Assembly: GCA_021851625.1 (NCBI GenBank)
Contig: JAJZCX010000007.1
Span: 1 to 14,633 of the forward strand
DNA: 14,633 bases
Origin: Acidobacteriota bacterium
Lineage (GTDB): Bacteria; Acidobacteriota; Terriglobia; Terriglobales; Acidobacteriaceae
Direction: 5' to 3'
The translations under genes were made by a program, and so were the position numbers. A model generated the notes under the pieces. It was given only the letters and a program-made list of their open reading frames with translations. It had not been told where the DNA came from and did no database searches. This document shows positions 6,524-13,855 of the stretch, one piece after another (position 1 is the first letter of the stretch; every line of letters begins with the position of its first letter).

Positions 6524-9500
6524 CTAGTGAATGTCGAACTGCTCCGGGTGCAGGCTGGGGTCGCTCTTGACCAAGATGGTTTTGCCGGTCATCTCTTCCA
6601 TCTCGGTGAGCCAAGTAGCGCCGTTGGACTTCAAGTGCTTGACCACATCGGGATGGATGCGCAGCAGAATATCCTGGCGATCCAGACCACGGTGCATCTT
6701 GCGCATCTCGATGTAGATTTCGTTGCAGACGGTGACCGGACTCTTGACCATGCCGGTGCCGGTGCAGACGTTGCACTGTGTCGAGAGCGTGCGCTCCAAG
6801 GACTGCTTGACGCGCTTGCGCGTGATGGCGACCAATCCAAAATCGTTGAACTGGAGCACCTTGGACGGAGCGCGATCCGACTTCAACTCCTCTTCAAGGG
6901 CCTGCATGACACGGTGCCGGTTCTTGCGCTCGTCCATGTCAATGAAGTCGATGACGATGATGCCGCCCAAGTCGCGCAGGCGAATCTGGCGCACAATCTC
7001 TGGAATCGCGTCGAGGTTGGTCTTGAGGATGGTGTCTTCCAACCGTGCCGTTTTGCCGACGTACTTGCCGGTGTTGATGTCGATGGCCACCAGCGCTTCG
7101 GTTTGGTTGATGACGATGGAACCGCCAGACTTGAGCCAGACCTTGGAGCGCAGCGCCTTGTTGATCTCCTCTTGAATGCCAAACTGCTCAAAGAGCGGTG
7201 TCTGCTTGGTGTACAGCTTGACGCGGCGGATGAGTGAGGGTTGAAAGCGTTGCAGGAAGCGCAGCACGCGCTCGTAGTCGGCCTCGCTGTCCACCCAGAT
7301 GGCGGAGAAGTTTTCGTTGACCTGATCGCGCAGCACGCGCTCGACCAAGCTGAGATCGTGATAGATCAACGCTGGAGGTTTGGAGCTTTCCGCGCGCTGG
7401 CGAATGTCCGCCCATAGATGCAGCAGGAAGCGAATGTCGGCGCGCAACTCCTCTTCACTGGCTGAGGCTGCCGCCGTGCGCACGATGAAGCCGCCGTGCA
7501 CGTCGCCCTTTTCGCTGACGAGAATGCGCTTCAAACGCTGGCGATCTTCATCGGAGGCAATCTTGCGCGAGACGCCGACGTGGTTCACCGTCGGCATAAA
7601 GACGATGAAGCGTCCGGGCAGCGCGATGTGGCTGGTGATGCGCGCACCCTTGCGCGCGATGGGTTCCTTGGCAATCTGGACCAGAATCTCTTGGCCCGAC
7701 TTCAGCAGTTCGGTGATGGCGGGCAGATTGGTGGTCTGTGCCGTGGCGCGGCGTCCGCGTCCACCGCCCATGCGGCGACCATTGCCTCCGCGGCCTCCCC
7801 GTCCACCGCGCTCGTTACGATCGCGGCGGCCCGTGCGTGCAGGGTTGGAGCGTGCGGCCTGTGTGGCATCCGCATTTGCATCGGGGGAAACGGCATCCTC
7901 GTCTTCGTCTTCGCCGTCGGTGTCTTCGTCCAACTCTTCGTCGAGTAACTCGGCGTCCGTCTCGTCGGCATCGTCAAATCCACCGGAGATCTCGACGGTT
8001 TCCAAGGAGCCTTCTTCCGTGTCGGCTTCGTCGTTGGCTGGCTCGCGGAAGCGCGTGTGCTCTTCCACGCGAACGTCGCGGACGACCTCGCTCAAAAATC
8101 CGGGATCTATCTGTACGTCGAGCGTCTCTTCGATCAGATCGTCGAAATCGTTGTCATCGAGCGTCTCGCCTGCGGCGGACAACTCGGTCTCTTCCTCGTC
8201 GATCAGCTCCTCTTCGAGCAGGCCGGTGCCGGGGGCAAAGGTATGTGGCTCGGCTGCGGGCGTGGCGGATGGTTCAATGGCCGCGTCCGCGTGCAGGGAT
8301 TCCAGCACGGGCGCAGCGGCGGGAGCTTCGGGGATTGCAGCGACCTCCGGTTCGAGCACGGTTTCTGGTGTGCTGCCCTGGCGATAGGCGCTGGGCGTGG
8401 CGGGATCGATGCGGTAGGAGGCCGATGTCTGCTCCGGCTCATATTCGGTTGCAACCACCGGCGCGGGGGGAGCGATCGTCTCCGGCTGCGCAACGGGCAA
8501 TTCGGCGACGGGCAATTCAACGACGGGCGCGGCTGCAATCTCTGGCTGCGCGGGGCGAACGATAGGTGCAACCGGCGGGGCCGAGCGCTGACGTGCGCGC
8601 GATTCGCCGGGCAGCAGCGTGCTTCCATCCCACGGCAACGGCGCTTCGATCAGGGTCGAAGGACGGCTGGAGGGTGCGGAGGCGCTGGGCTTGGCGGCTG
8701 CGGCAGGCGCGGAGGTTTGCGGCTGCGCAGGCGCTGGTTCGCTGCCACGACGATACTTGGAGAGCGACTCGCCGGGCAGAATGATGGGAGTCGCATGCGA
8801 TGGGGCCGCAGCGGCGGAGAACTCCGTCGGCGATTCCCGGCGTGGCTCGCGCGGGCGCGGCTCACGCGGTGCATTGCGCTGCGTGTCTGCTGGGGAATCT
8901 TGGATAGCATCGGTGCGTTCGCTGCCTGCATCGGTACGCTCGATGTTGCGTTCACTCGTAGCGTCATTGCGATCACGGCCTGCGTTGCGTCCGCGAAAAC
9001 GGTTGCGTAGACGGTCACGGAAACGTTCTGGACGAGCGGGCTGCGCTTCGGCAGCGGCTGGTTCCATGTCCTGCTGCGCCTCGGCCTGTAGCTCGGACTG
9101 CGGCTCCGGTGCGGCGTCGTACTCTGCGTTGCGAGTTGCGGGGAATTCTTCCGTTGGCTCCGCTTCATTCGGTGCGGCGGAGGATGGCTGCTGCGGGCTG
9201 CGCTCGCCACGATTGCCACCGCGACCGCGACGGCCTCGGCGCCCACGCCAGCGGCGCGTGCCGGGATCGGAATCGCCGGATTGCGCGGCGGAGTCCGCTT
9301 CGCCTGCGACGGCGGGGCCGTTGCTGGCGGCTTCGGTTGGTTCCTGCGGGGAACGGCTGCGCGCCTGTTGCGGCTGCGGCAGCGTGATCAGGTCTTCGCT
9401 GTCTTCGGTTTCTTCCAAAAAGTCGGTGATGTACAGGAAGGCGTCGCGTTCCAAGCCAATATCGACGAATGCCGATTGCATGCCGGGCAGAACGCGCGTG

Positions 9501-9637
9501 ACGCGGCCCTTGTAGATGGAGCCAGCCAGGGTGTATTCATTTTCGCGCTCGTAGTAGATTTCAGCGAGACGATCTTCTTCGACCATCGCCAGCCGCGTTT
9601 CGTGCGGCGTGCTGGAGATATAAATTTCTTTGCTCAT
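6524..9637 (-). CDS. rng: Rne/Rng-family ribonuclease with a large internal disordered insert
   Basis: 1037 residues. This endoribonuclease family cuts single-stranded, often 5'-monophosphate RNA in mRNA decay and rRNA/tRNA maturation. Residues 1-75 hold the family N-terminus and the first half of the S1 domain (YKGRVTRVLPGMQSAFVDIG). Residues from 634 onward resume the usual fold (LLKSGQEILVQIAKEP). Metal ligands are Asp853 in VAIDIN and Asp897 in VIDFIDM, and the zinc-link pair is Cys955/Cys958 in CNVC. The C-terminus ends soon after the small domain, as in RNase G, with no C-terminal scaffold. Instead about 80-633 is an insert. It has an Arg/Gly-rich block (128-144), an Arg-rich helix-like block (203-222), two LPGES motifs (287-291, 342-346), a strongly acidic stretch (475-582) and a second RGG block (604-630). 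E. coli RNase E is similar in length but carries its disordered half at the C-terminus. ATG 9637 has GAGG only 4 bases upstream. Confidence 0.95.
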   Translation of the reverse strand: MSKEIYISSTPHETRLAMVEEDRLAEIYYERENEYTLAGSIYKGRVTRVLPGMQSAFVDIGLERDAFLYITDFLEETEDSEDLITLPQPQQARSRSPQEPTEAASNGPAVAGEADSAAQSGDSDPGTRRWRGRRGRRGRGGNRGERSPQQPSSAAPNEAEPTEEFPATRNAEYDAAPEPQSELQAEAQQDMEPAAAEAQPARPERFRDRLRNRFRGRNAGRDRNDATSERNIERTDAGSERTDAIQDSPADTQRNAPREPRPREPRRESPTEFSAAAAPSHATPIILPGESLSKYRRGSEPAPAQPQTSAPAAAAKPSASAPSSRPSTLIEAPLPWDGSTLLPGESRARQRSAPPVAPIVRPAQPEIAAAPVVELPVAELPVAQPETIAPPAPVVATEYEPEQTSASYRIDPATPSAYRQGSTPETVLEPEVAAIPEAPAAAPVLESLHADAAIEPSATPAAEPHTFAPGTGLLEEELIDEEETELSAAGETLDDNDFDDLIEETLDVQIDPGFLSEVVRDVRVEEHTRFREPANDEADTEEGSLETVEISGGFDDADETDAELLDEELDEDTDGEDEDEDAVSPDANADATQAARSNPARTGRRDRNERGGRGGRGGNGRRMGGGRGRRATAQTTNLPAITELLKSGQEILVQIAKEPIARKGARITSHIALPGRFIVFMPTVNHVGVSRKIASDEDRQRLKRILVSEKGDVHGGFIVRTAAASASEEELRADIRFLLHLWADIRQRAESSKPPALIYHDLSLVERVLRDQVNENFSAIWVDSEADYERVLRFLQRFQPSLIRRVKLYTKQTPLFEQFGIQEEINKALRSKVWLKSGGSIVINQTEALVAIDINTGKYVGKTARLEDTILKTNLDAIPEIVRQIRLRDLGGIIVIDFIDMDERKNRHRVMQALEEELKSDRAPSKVLQFNDFGLVAITRKRVKQSLERTLSTQCNVCTGTGMVKSPVTVCNEIYIEMRKMHRGLDRQDILLRIHPDVVKHLKSNGATWLTEMEEMTGKTILVKSDPSLHPEQFDIH

Positions 9638-9805
9638 AGTGCCTCATGGTTGCCGCAGCGGCACAGGCCGCCGGGGGTACGGGTGAGGCAGAATCCACTT
9701 GCCCAGTTACGCGCGTGCGTGAACGGGCGGGGCTACGCTGGCAGGATGGGGTGTGTGCGATGGAACCCAAGCGGCTGGCCGCGAAGCCAAACCCTGCCTG
9801 GGAGC

Positions 9806-9835
9806 GCAACCGAATCCGCTGCTGCGGAGGGTTGC
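9806..9835 (-). other. Two-part hairpin in the presumed Rne/Rng leader
   Basis: GCAACC (9806-9811) pairs with GGTTGC (9830-9835). After a 3/1 internal loop, TCCGC (9815-9819) pairs with GCGGA (9824-9828) around the tetraloop TGCT. This makes 11 pairs in 30 bases, with no T tract, so it is not a terminator. It may be a structural element of the leader. Confidence 0.45.
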
Positions 9836-10048
9836 ATGAACAGAAGCACGCTCTTGGGGATGCCTGTACGGGGAAATTGTGACCGCAACTGCCTCGGTGT
9901 GAGGTGGGGCCGTTTCCTTTTCCCGTATCTGCATCTTCCACTCAATCCTGCCCGGTGGCTTTGGATACTGCCTGACCGGGAACAACTTGCCGCATCCGAA
10001 TCCCGCGCCCGCTGGCGCGTGCCGATGGATGCACATTTACAAATCTCT

Positions 10049-10079
10049 TCCGGCTTGGCGTTCTGGCTGGCCAGCCGGA
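10049..10079 (-). terminator. Hairpin just after rodA, weak terminator candidate
   Basis: TCCGGCT (10049-10055) pairs with AGCCGGA (10073-10079). After a one-base bulge GGC (10057-10059) pairs with GCC (10070-10072), giving ten pairs and a 10-base loop. It begins 5 bases after the rodA stop. Read in the direction of rodA it is followed by AGAGATTTGTAAATG, without a proper T run, so termination may be partial and some transcripts may read on into the ribonuclease gene. Confidence 0.4.
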
Positions 10080-10084
10080 CCCAC

Positions 10085-11182
10085 TTAATTTACAAAGCGG
10101 CTCATGCGGATGTTCATGACGATGCCGAGGGCCAGAAACGTAAACAGCACCGATGAACCGCCATAACTCATCAGGGGCAGGGGGATGCCGGTAACCGGCA
10201 TCAAACCAATGACCATGCCCACATTGACCGCGATCTGAAAGATCAGCACGGCCACCACCCCCATGACGATCAACGTACCGGGGAGGTCGGCAGCGGATTG
10301 AGCGTTTTGAATCAAACGCATCAATATCAAAAAGTATAACAGCAAGACCAAAGCCGCACCAACAAAACCATGCTCTTCGCTGTAGGCGGCAAAGATGAAG
10401 TCCGTATAGGGAATGGGCAGGAAGTCGCCCTGGGTCTGGGTGCCTTTGGTGGCGCCGCGGCCCCAGATGCCGCCGTCGCCGACGGCGATCAGCGATTGGC
10501 GAATCTGATAGCCGCTGCCGCGCGGGTCGGTATCGGGCTGCAAAAAGCTGGTGATGCGCTGCTTTTGATAGGGCTTGAGCACTTTGTGCCAGATGGGAAT
10601 GATGGCGATGCCCGCCGCCAGAACTAGGATGACTGCCTTGCGGATGCTGATGCCGCCGAGAAAGAGTCCGCAGAGCAGGATGGGCGCATAGGTTAGAGCC
10701 GTGCCCAAGTCCGGCTGCTTGAGCACCAGCAGCATGGGCAGGCCAACCATGGCCATGGACTTGAAGATGTCGCTCCACGTAAGGCCGCCGCGCCCAGCCA
10801 AGTGGGAAAAGTAGCGGGCGACGGCAATGATGAGCACCAGCTTGACCCACTCCGAGGGCTGGAAGTGGATGCCGCCGGGCAGACGAATCCAGCGGCGACC
10901 GCCAAGAACTTTTTGCCCCACGGCCAACACGGCCACCAGCGCGAGGATGCAAAATCCATAGGCCCAGAGAGCGATGTCCAGCAGCAGGTGGTAGTTGATG
11001 AACGAAAGAATAAACATGCAGACTAGGCCGCCAAGCAGCCAAAACATTTGTTTCTGGTCAAAGTGAACGAACTTGGTGTGCAGCGTGGCGCTATAAATCT
11101 CCAGCACGCTGACGACGGAGAGCAGGAGCACGAAGCCCAGCAGCACCCAGTCAAAGTCGCGGAAGGAGATGAGCTTGCGCAT
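10085..11182 (-). CDS. rodA: Rod-shape peptidoglycan polymerase RodA (SEDS family)
   Basis: 365 residues, the usual length. RodA polymerises lipid II into glycan strands in the inner membrane with its partner transpeptidase PBP2 during side-wall growth. About ten hydrophobic segments span the protein. Family motifs are GGRRWIRLPGGIHFQPSEWVK (95-115), KQPDLGTAL (155-163), PYTDFIFA (258-265) and PLPLMSYGGSS (335-344). Asp261 in PYTDFIFA corresponds, by motif, to the essential Asp in the extracellular loop of SEDS enzymes. The start at ATG 11182 is preceded by AGAGG with 5-base spacing. This ribosome site lies across the end of mrdA, whose stop is 2 bases before the ATG, so translation is probably coupled. 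A longer frame reaching 11557 merely reads back through mrdA. Confidence 0.96.
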   Translation of the reverse strand: MRKLISFRDFDWVLLGFVLLLSVVSVLEIYSATLHTKFVHFDQKQMFWLLGGLVCMFILSFINYHLLLDIALWAYGFCILALVAVLAVGQKVLGGRRWIRLPGGIHFQPSEWVKLVLIIAVARYFSHLAGRGGLTWSDIFKSMAMVGLPMLLVLKQPDLGTALTYAPILLCGLFLGGISIRKAVILVLAAGIAIIPIWHKVLKPYQKQRITSFLQPDTDPRGSGYQIRQSLIAVGDGGIWGRGATKGTQTQGDFLPIPYTDFIFAAYSEEHGFVGAALVLLLYFLILMRLIQNAQSAADLPGTLIVMGVVAVLIFQIAVNVGMVIGLMPVTGIPLPLMSYGGSSVLFTFLALGIVMNIRMSRFVN

Positions 11183-11184
11183 GG

Positions 11185-13290
11185 CTACCTCTGTTGTACC
11201 GCATGGGGTGTGGTGGATGCGGCGGATGGCGTCAGCAGAAAGCGTGCGCCGCGCAGCACCTGCGGTTGGCCATCCGGGGCGGGCGGCAGCGGAAAGGCGC
11301 GCTGTCCGGCAATCGCGGCGGGGCTGTCTGCGGGAGCATTCCAGACGCCAGCCATCTCCATGGTTTTTTGCGCGCGTGCAGCGGTCGTGCGTGGAGCCGG
11401 GGCGTTGGGCGTGTGCGGAGTGCCAACAGCGCGTTTCTGTACGGGCGGACGCAGATTGTTTCCCAATCTCCGTTGTTTGTCCACGTAGGCTTCGATGACC
11501 TGCGCGGCCAGGCGCGCGCTCAAGTAACCCTCCGCGCCTTTTTCCCAAAGGATGCACACGGCAATCTCCGGGTTTCTACGCGGGCTGACGCCGACGAACC
11601 AAGCGTTGTCATCCATGGTGTGCGCGTGGCCCAGCTTTTGCGCCAAGGCATTGCTCATGGTCTGTGCGCTGCCGGTCTTGCCGGCGACATCCACTCCGTT
11701 CAGATGGGCGAAGCCCGCCGTGCCCGCAAAGGAGAGCACCTGCGACATGGCGTCGGTGACGGTGACCCAGTTGGCGTAGGAGATGGGCACCGTTTTGTTG
11801 CCGGAACCGGGGAATTGCTCCTGATAATACTCGCGCAGCGAGGCGGGAACCTCATCTGGGAAGACGACGTGCGGGCGCTTGAGCGCACCGTCGGATGCGA
11901 TGCCAGCAATGGCGCGCACCAGTTGGATGGGCGTGGCTGCAATGGCTCCTTGACCGATGCCGACGGAGATGGTCTCGCCCGCAAACCATTTCTGGTGATA
12001 GTTGCGCATCTTCCATTCCGGCGAAGGCATGATGCCCGCAACCTCATCGGGCAGATCGATGCCGGTCTTTTCCCCCAGGCCAAATTTATGCGCCCACTCG
12101 GCAATTTTGTCGATGCCCAGCTTTTCCGCCAGCGTGTAGAAATAAACGTCACACGACTGAAAAATTCCCTTGGTAATGTTGGTGATCCCGTGGCTCTGAT
12201 GCCGAGCCGAGATCCAGCATTTGAAGAAGCGGCCATAAAAATTTTCGCCGCCGTGGCAGTCCACGATCAGATTTTGCGCGATGCCCTCTTGCAATCCGGC
12301 GACGGCTTCAATGATTTTGAAGGTTGAGCCGGGAGCCAACTGCGCTTGAATGGCCTTGTTCAGCAGCGGGTGTTCGGGATCGTTGATGAGCTTGTTCCAT
12401 TCATCGCGATGGATGCGGATGGCGAAGTCGTTGGGGTCAAATGTTGGGCGGCTGACCATGGCCAACACCTCGCCCGTACGTGGATCAATGGCGACAATGG
12501 CTCCGTTGCGCTGGCCCAGAGCTTTTTCAGCAGCTTCTTGAATGTCCAGATCGATGGTGAGCTTGAGCGAGGTTCCGGGTGTGGGCACCTCCGTGCCGAG
12601 CACGCCCAGTTCGCGTCCGTGGCTATCGACAACGATGTCGCGCGAGCCGTCCTGGCCGCGCAGAATGGGATCGTAAGCCTCTTCGACACCGGAGCGGCCC
12701 ACCACATCGCCGGGTTGGTAGAAGGCGTAACGTGGGTCGTCCAGCATCTCCTCAGAAACCTCGCCCACGTAGCCGATCAGGTGGGCGGCGAAGCCGTTGC
12801 TGGGGTACAGGCGACGCTGCTCGTCGATGGTCTCCAACTCTGGCAGTTCGTTGCCGTGTGCGGCGATGAAGGCCAGCTCGTCAGGCGTGATGTCGGATTT
12901 GAGCGGGATAGGCTGGTAGTTCGGTGTGTGCCGATAATGGCGCAGCGTGCTTTGGATCTGCTCCACATCCATGTGCAGGCCGCTGGCGATCAACGGCAGA
13001 TCGGCCTGTAGATAGCGGGCCTGTTCGGGCACCAAAAAGCAGGTGACCGAGGGGTAGTTGTCCACAATCAGGCGGCCTTCGCGGTCATAGATTTTGCCGC
13101 GCGGGGCTAGGATGGGAACCTTGCGCACACGATTGGCCTGCGCCAGCGCGCGATAGTTTTGCGCACCCAGCACCTGCAAGCGCCACAGACCTGAGATGAG
13201 AATCACCAGGACGAGCGCGATCAGATACTGGAACACGGCGAGCTTGATGGCCGGAACTTTTTCTTCCGAGTGGCGGGCCGGGTTGGTCAT
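11185..13290 (-). CDS. mrdA: Penicillin-binding protein 2, elongation transpeptidase (MrdA)
   Basis: 701 residues. This class B PBP crosslinks peptidoglycan in the elongasome with RodA and is the usual mecillinam target. One membrane anchor lies at about 15-36. The pedestal domain follows, with RGKIYDREGRLIVDN (64-78) and VVGRSGVEEAYD (197-207). The transpeptidase domain has the active Ser322 in STFK (322-325), SCD (379-381) in the SxN position as in other PBP2 proteins, and KTGSAQ (538-543). After about residue 610 comes a Pro/Ala/Thr/Gln-rich tail of roughly 90 residues without recognisable fold; E. coli PBP2 has 633 residues in all. No clear ribosome site precedes ATG 13290. It follows mreD by 42 bases and ends 2 bases before rodA. 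Confidence 0.96.
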   Translation of the reverse strand: MTNPARHSEEKVPAIKLAVFQYLIALVLVILISGLWRLQVLGAQNYRALAQANRVRKVPILAPRGKIYDREGRLIVDNYPSVTCFLVPEQARYLQADLPLIASGLHMDVEQIQSTLRHYRHTPNYQPIPLKSDITPDELAFIAAHGNELPELETIDEQRRLYPSNGFAAHLIGYVGEVSEEMLDDPRYAFYQPGDVVGRSGVEEAYDPILRGQDGSRDIVVDSHGRELGVLGTEVPTPGTSLKLTIDLDIQEAAEKALGQRNGAIVAIDPRTGEVLAMVSRPTFDPNDFAIRIHRDEWNKLINDPEHPLLNKAIQAQLAPGSTFKIIEAVAGLQEGIAQNLIVDCHGGENFYGRFFKCWISARHQSHGITNITKGIFQSCDVYFYTLAEKLGIDKIAEWAHKFGLGEKTGIDLPDEVAGIMPSPEWKMRNYHQKWFAGETISVGIGQGAIAATPIQLVRAIAGIASDGALKRPHVVFPDEVPASLREYYQEQFPGSGNKTVPISYANWVTVTDAMSQVLSFAGTAGFAHLNGVDVAGKTGSAQTMSNALAQKLGHAHTMDDNAWFVGVSPRRNPEIAVCILWEKGAEGYLSARLAAQVIEAYVDKQRRLGNNLRPPVQKRAVGTPHTPNAPAPRTTAARAQKTMEMAGVWNAPADSPAAIAGQRAFPLPPAPDGQPQVLRGARFLLTPSAASTTPHAVQQR

Positions 13291-13332
13291 GGCTGATACG
13301 CTCGCATGGCAAAAATTCTCCGCTGACTCTGG

Positions 13333-13854
13333 CTACTCCCGCTGGCGCAAACGATCGAGGAAGGTGAACAGAATCACCGCGACTAGCGCGTTGATGGCCG
13401 CGCGCAATAACTCGTGGCCCAAAAACCACTCCATCGGCAGGTTCAGCAGCAGGCGCACGATCAAAAAGCGCAGCAAGCTGTCGAGCAGTGTGAAGAAAAA
13501 CATCATCAGAATGCGCGTGCCGGGATTGTCCACGTCAATGCGCGCGCCGACGGAGGCGGCCAGATAGCCCGCCATAGCTTTGGAGATGCCTTGAATGCCC
13601 AACGGAAAATGCGTGAGCGCATCCTGCGCGATGCCAATGCCGGTGCCGAGCAGCGCACCGCTAACGGGATTGCGGCGCGAGACCGCAAAGTACACCGTGA
13701 CGCACAGCGGCAGGTCCACCAGGGTAAAGCTGGCATGGCGCAGCGGCAGATAGGCTTGCAGCAAAATGGCAAAGATCGGCGTCAGAATGAAGACCGCCGG
13801 ATGAAAGCGGTGCTGGCGAATCTCCTCGCGCGTGTTGTGGTCCAGCAGTGCCAT
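13333..13854 (-). CDS. mreD: Rod-shape determining protein MreD
   Basis: 173 residues, close to the family's usual 160-170. MreD is an inner-membrane protein of the elongation complex, working with MreB, MreC, RodA and PBP2. Hydrophobic segments are at about 20-37, 42-60, 64-76, 92-104, 114-136 and 153-167. Typical features are FTLVDLPLCVTVYFAVSRRNPVSG (43-66) and GIAQDALTHFPLGIQGISKAMAGYLA (74-99). The start at ATG 13854 lies 1 base after the mreC stop; GGAGG lies about 12 bases upstream, within mreC. A longer open frame back to 14187 simply reads through mreC in another frame and codes for low-complexity Arg/Pro sequence. Confidence 0.94.
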   Translation of the reverse strand: MALLDHNTREEIRQHRFHPAVFILTPIFAILLQAYLPLRHASFTLVDLPLCVTVYFAVSRRNPVSGALLGTGIGIAQDALTHFPLGIQGISKAMAGYLAASVGARIDVDNPGTRILMMFFFTLLDSLLRFLIVRLLLNLPMEWFLGHELLRAAINALVAVILFTFLDRLRQRE

Positions 13855-13855
13855 G

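Larger units (their letters stand above)
9638..10084 (-). other. 447-base non-coding stretch between rodA and the Rne/Rng gene
   Basis: No protein-coding call is supported here. The open frames on either strand lack ribosome sites and recognisable sequence. No tRNA, tmRNA, RNase P or 6S RNA signature was seen. It contains a hairpin just after rodA (10049-10079) and a hairpin at 9806-9835. It probably holds the ribonuclease promoter and a long mRNA leader, but no convincing -35/-10 pair could be assigned on the minus strand. Confidence 0.5.

Noticed and set aside
7380..8387. A 335-codon plus-strand frame rich in Ser and Arg across the ribonuclease gene
   Set aside because: It mirrors the Asp/Glu- and Arg/Gly-rich insert coding on the other strand; long antisense frames are expected in such GC-rich biased DNA.
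9638..10084. tRNA, tmRNA, 6S or RNase P RNA in the non-coding stretch
   Set aside because: Searched by eye on both strands for T-arm, CCA end and RNase P core motifs and found none; only simple hairpins are present.
9281..10156. A 291-codon plus-strand frame covering the start of the ribonuclease gene and the following non-coding stretch
   Set aside because: A third of it is antisense to the ribonuclease N-terminus, it runs antisense into the rodA end, and it shows no family pattern or ribosome site.
11183..11557. Longer rodA start at 11557
   Set aside because: The extra 125 residues are a frame-shifted reading of the mrdA 3' end; ATG 11182 has a proper ribosome site and begins the normal RodA sequence MRKLISFRDFDW.
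11194..12327. A 377-codon open frame on the plus strand across mrdA
   Set aside because: It is antisense to the clear PBP2 gene with all catalytic motifs, has no ribosome site, and reads as composition-driven sequence.
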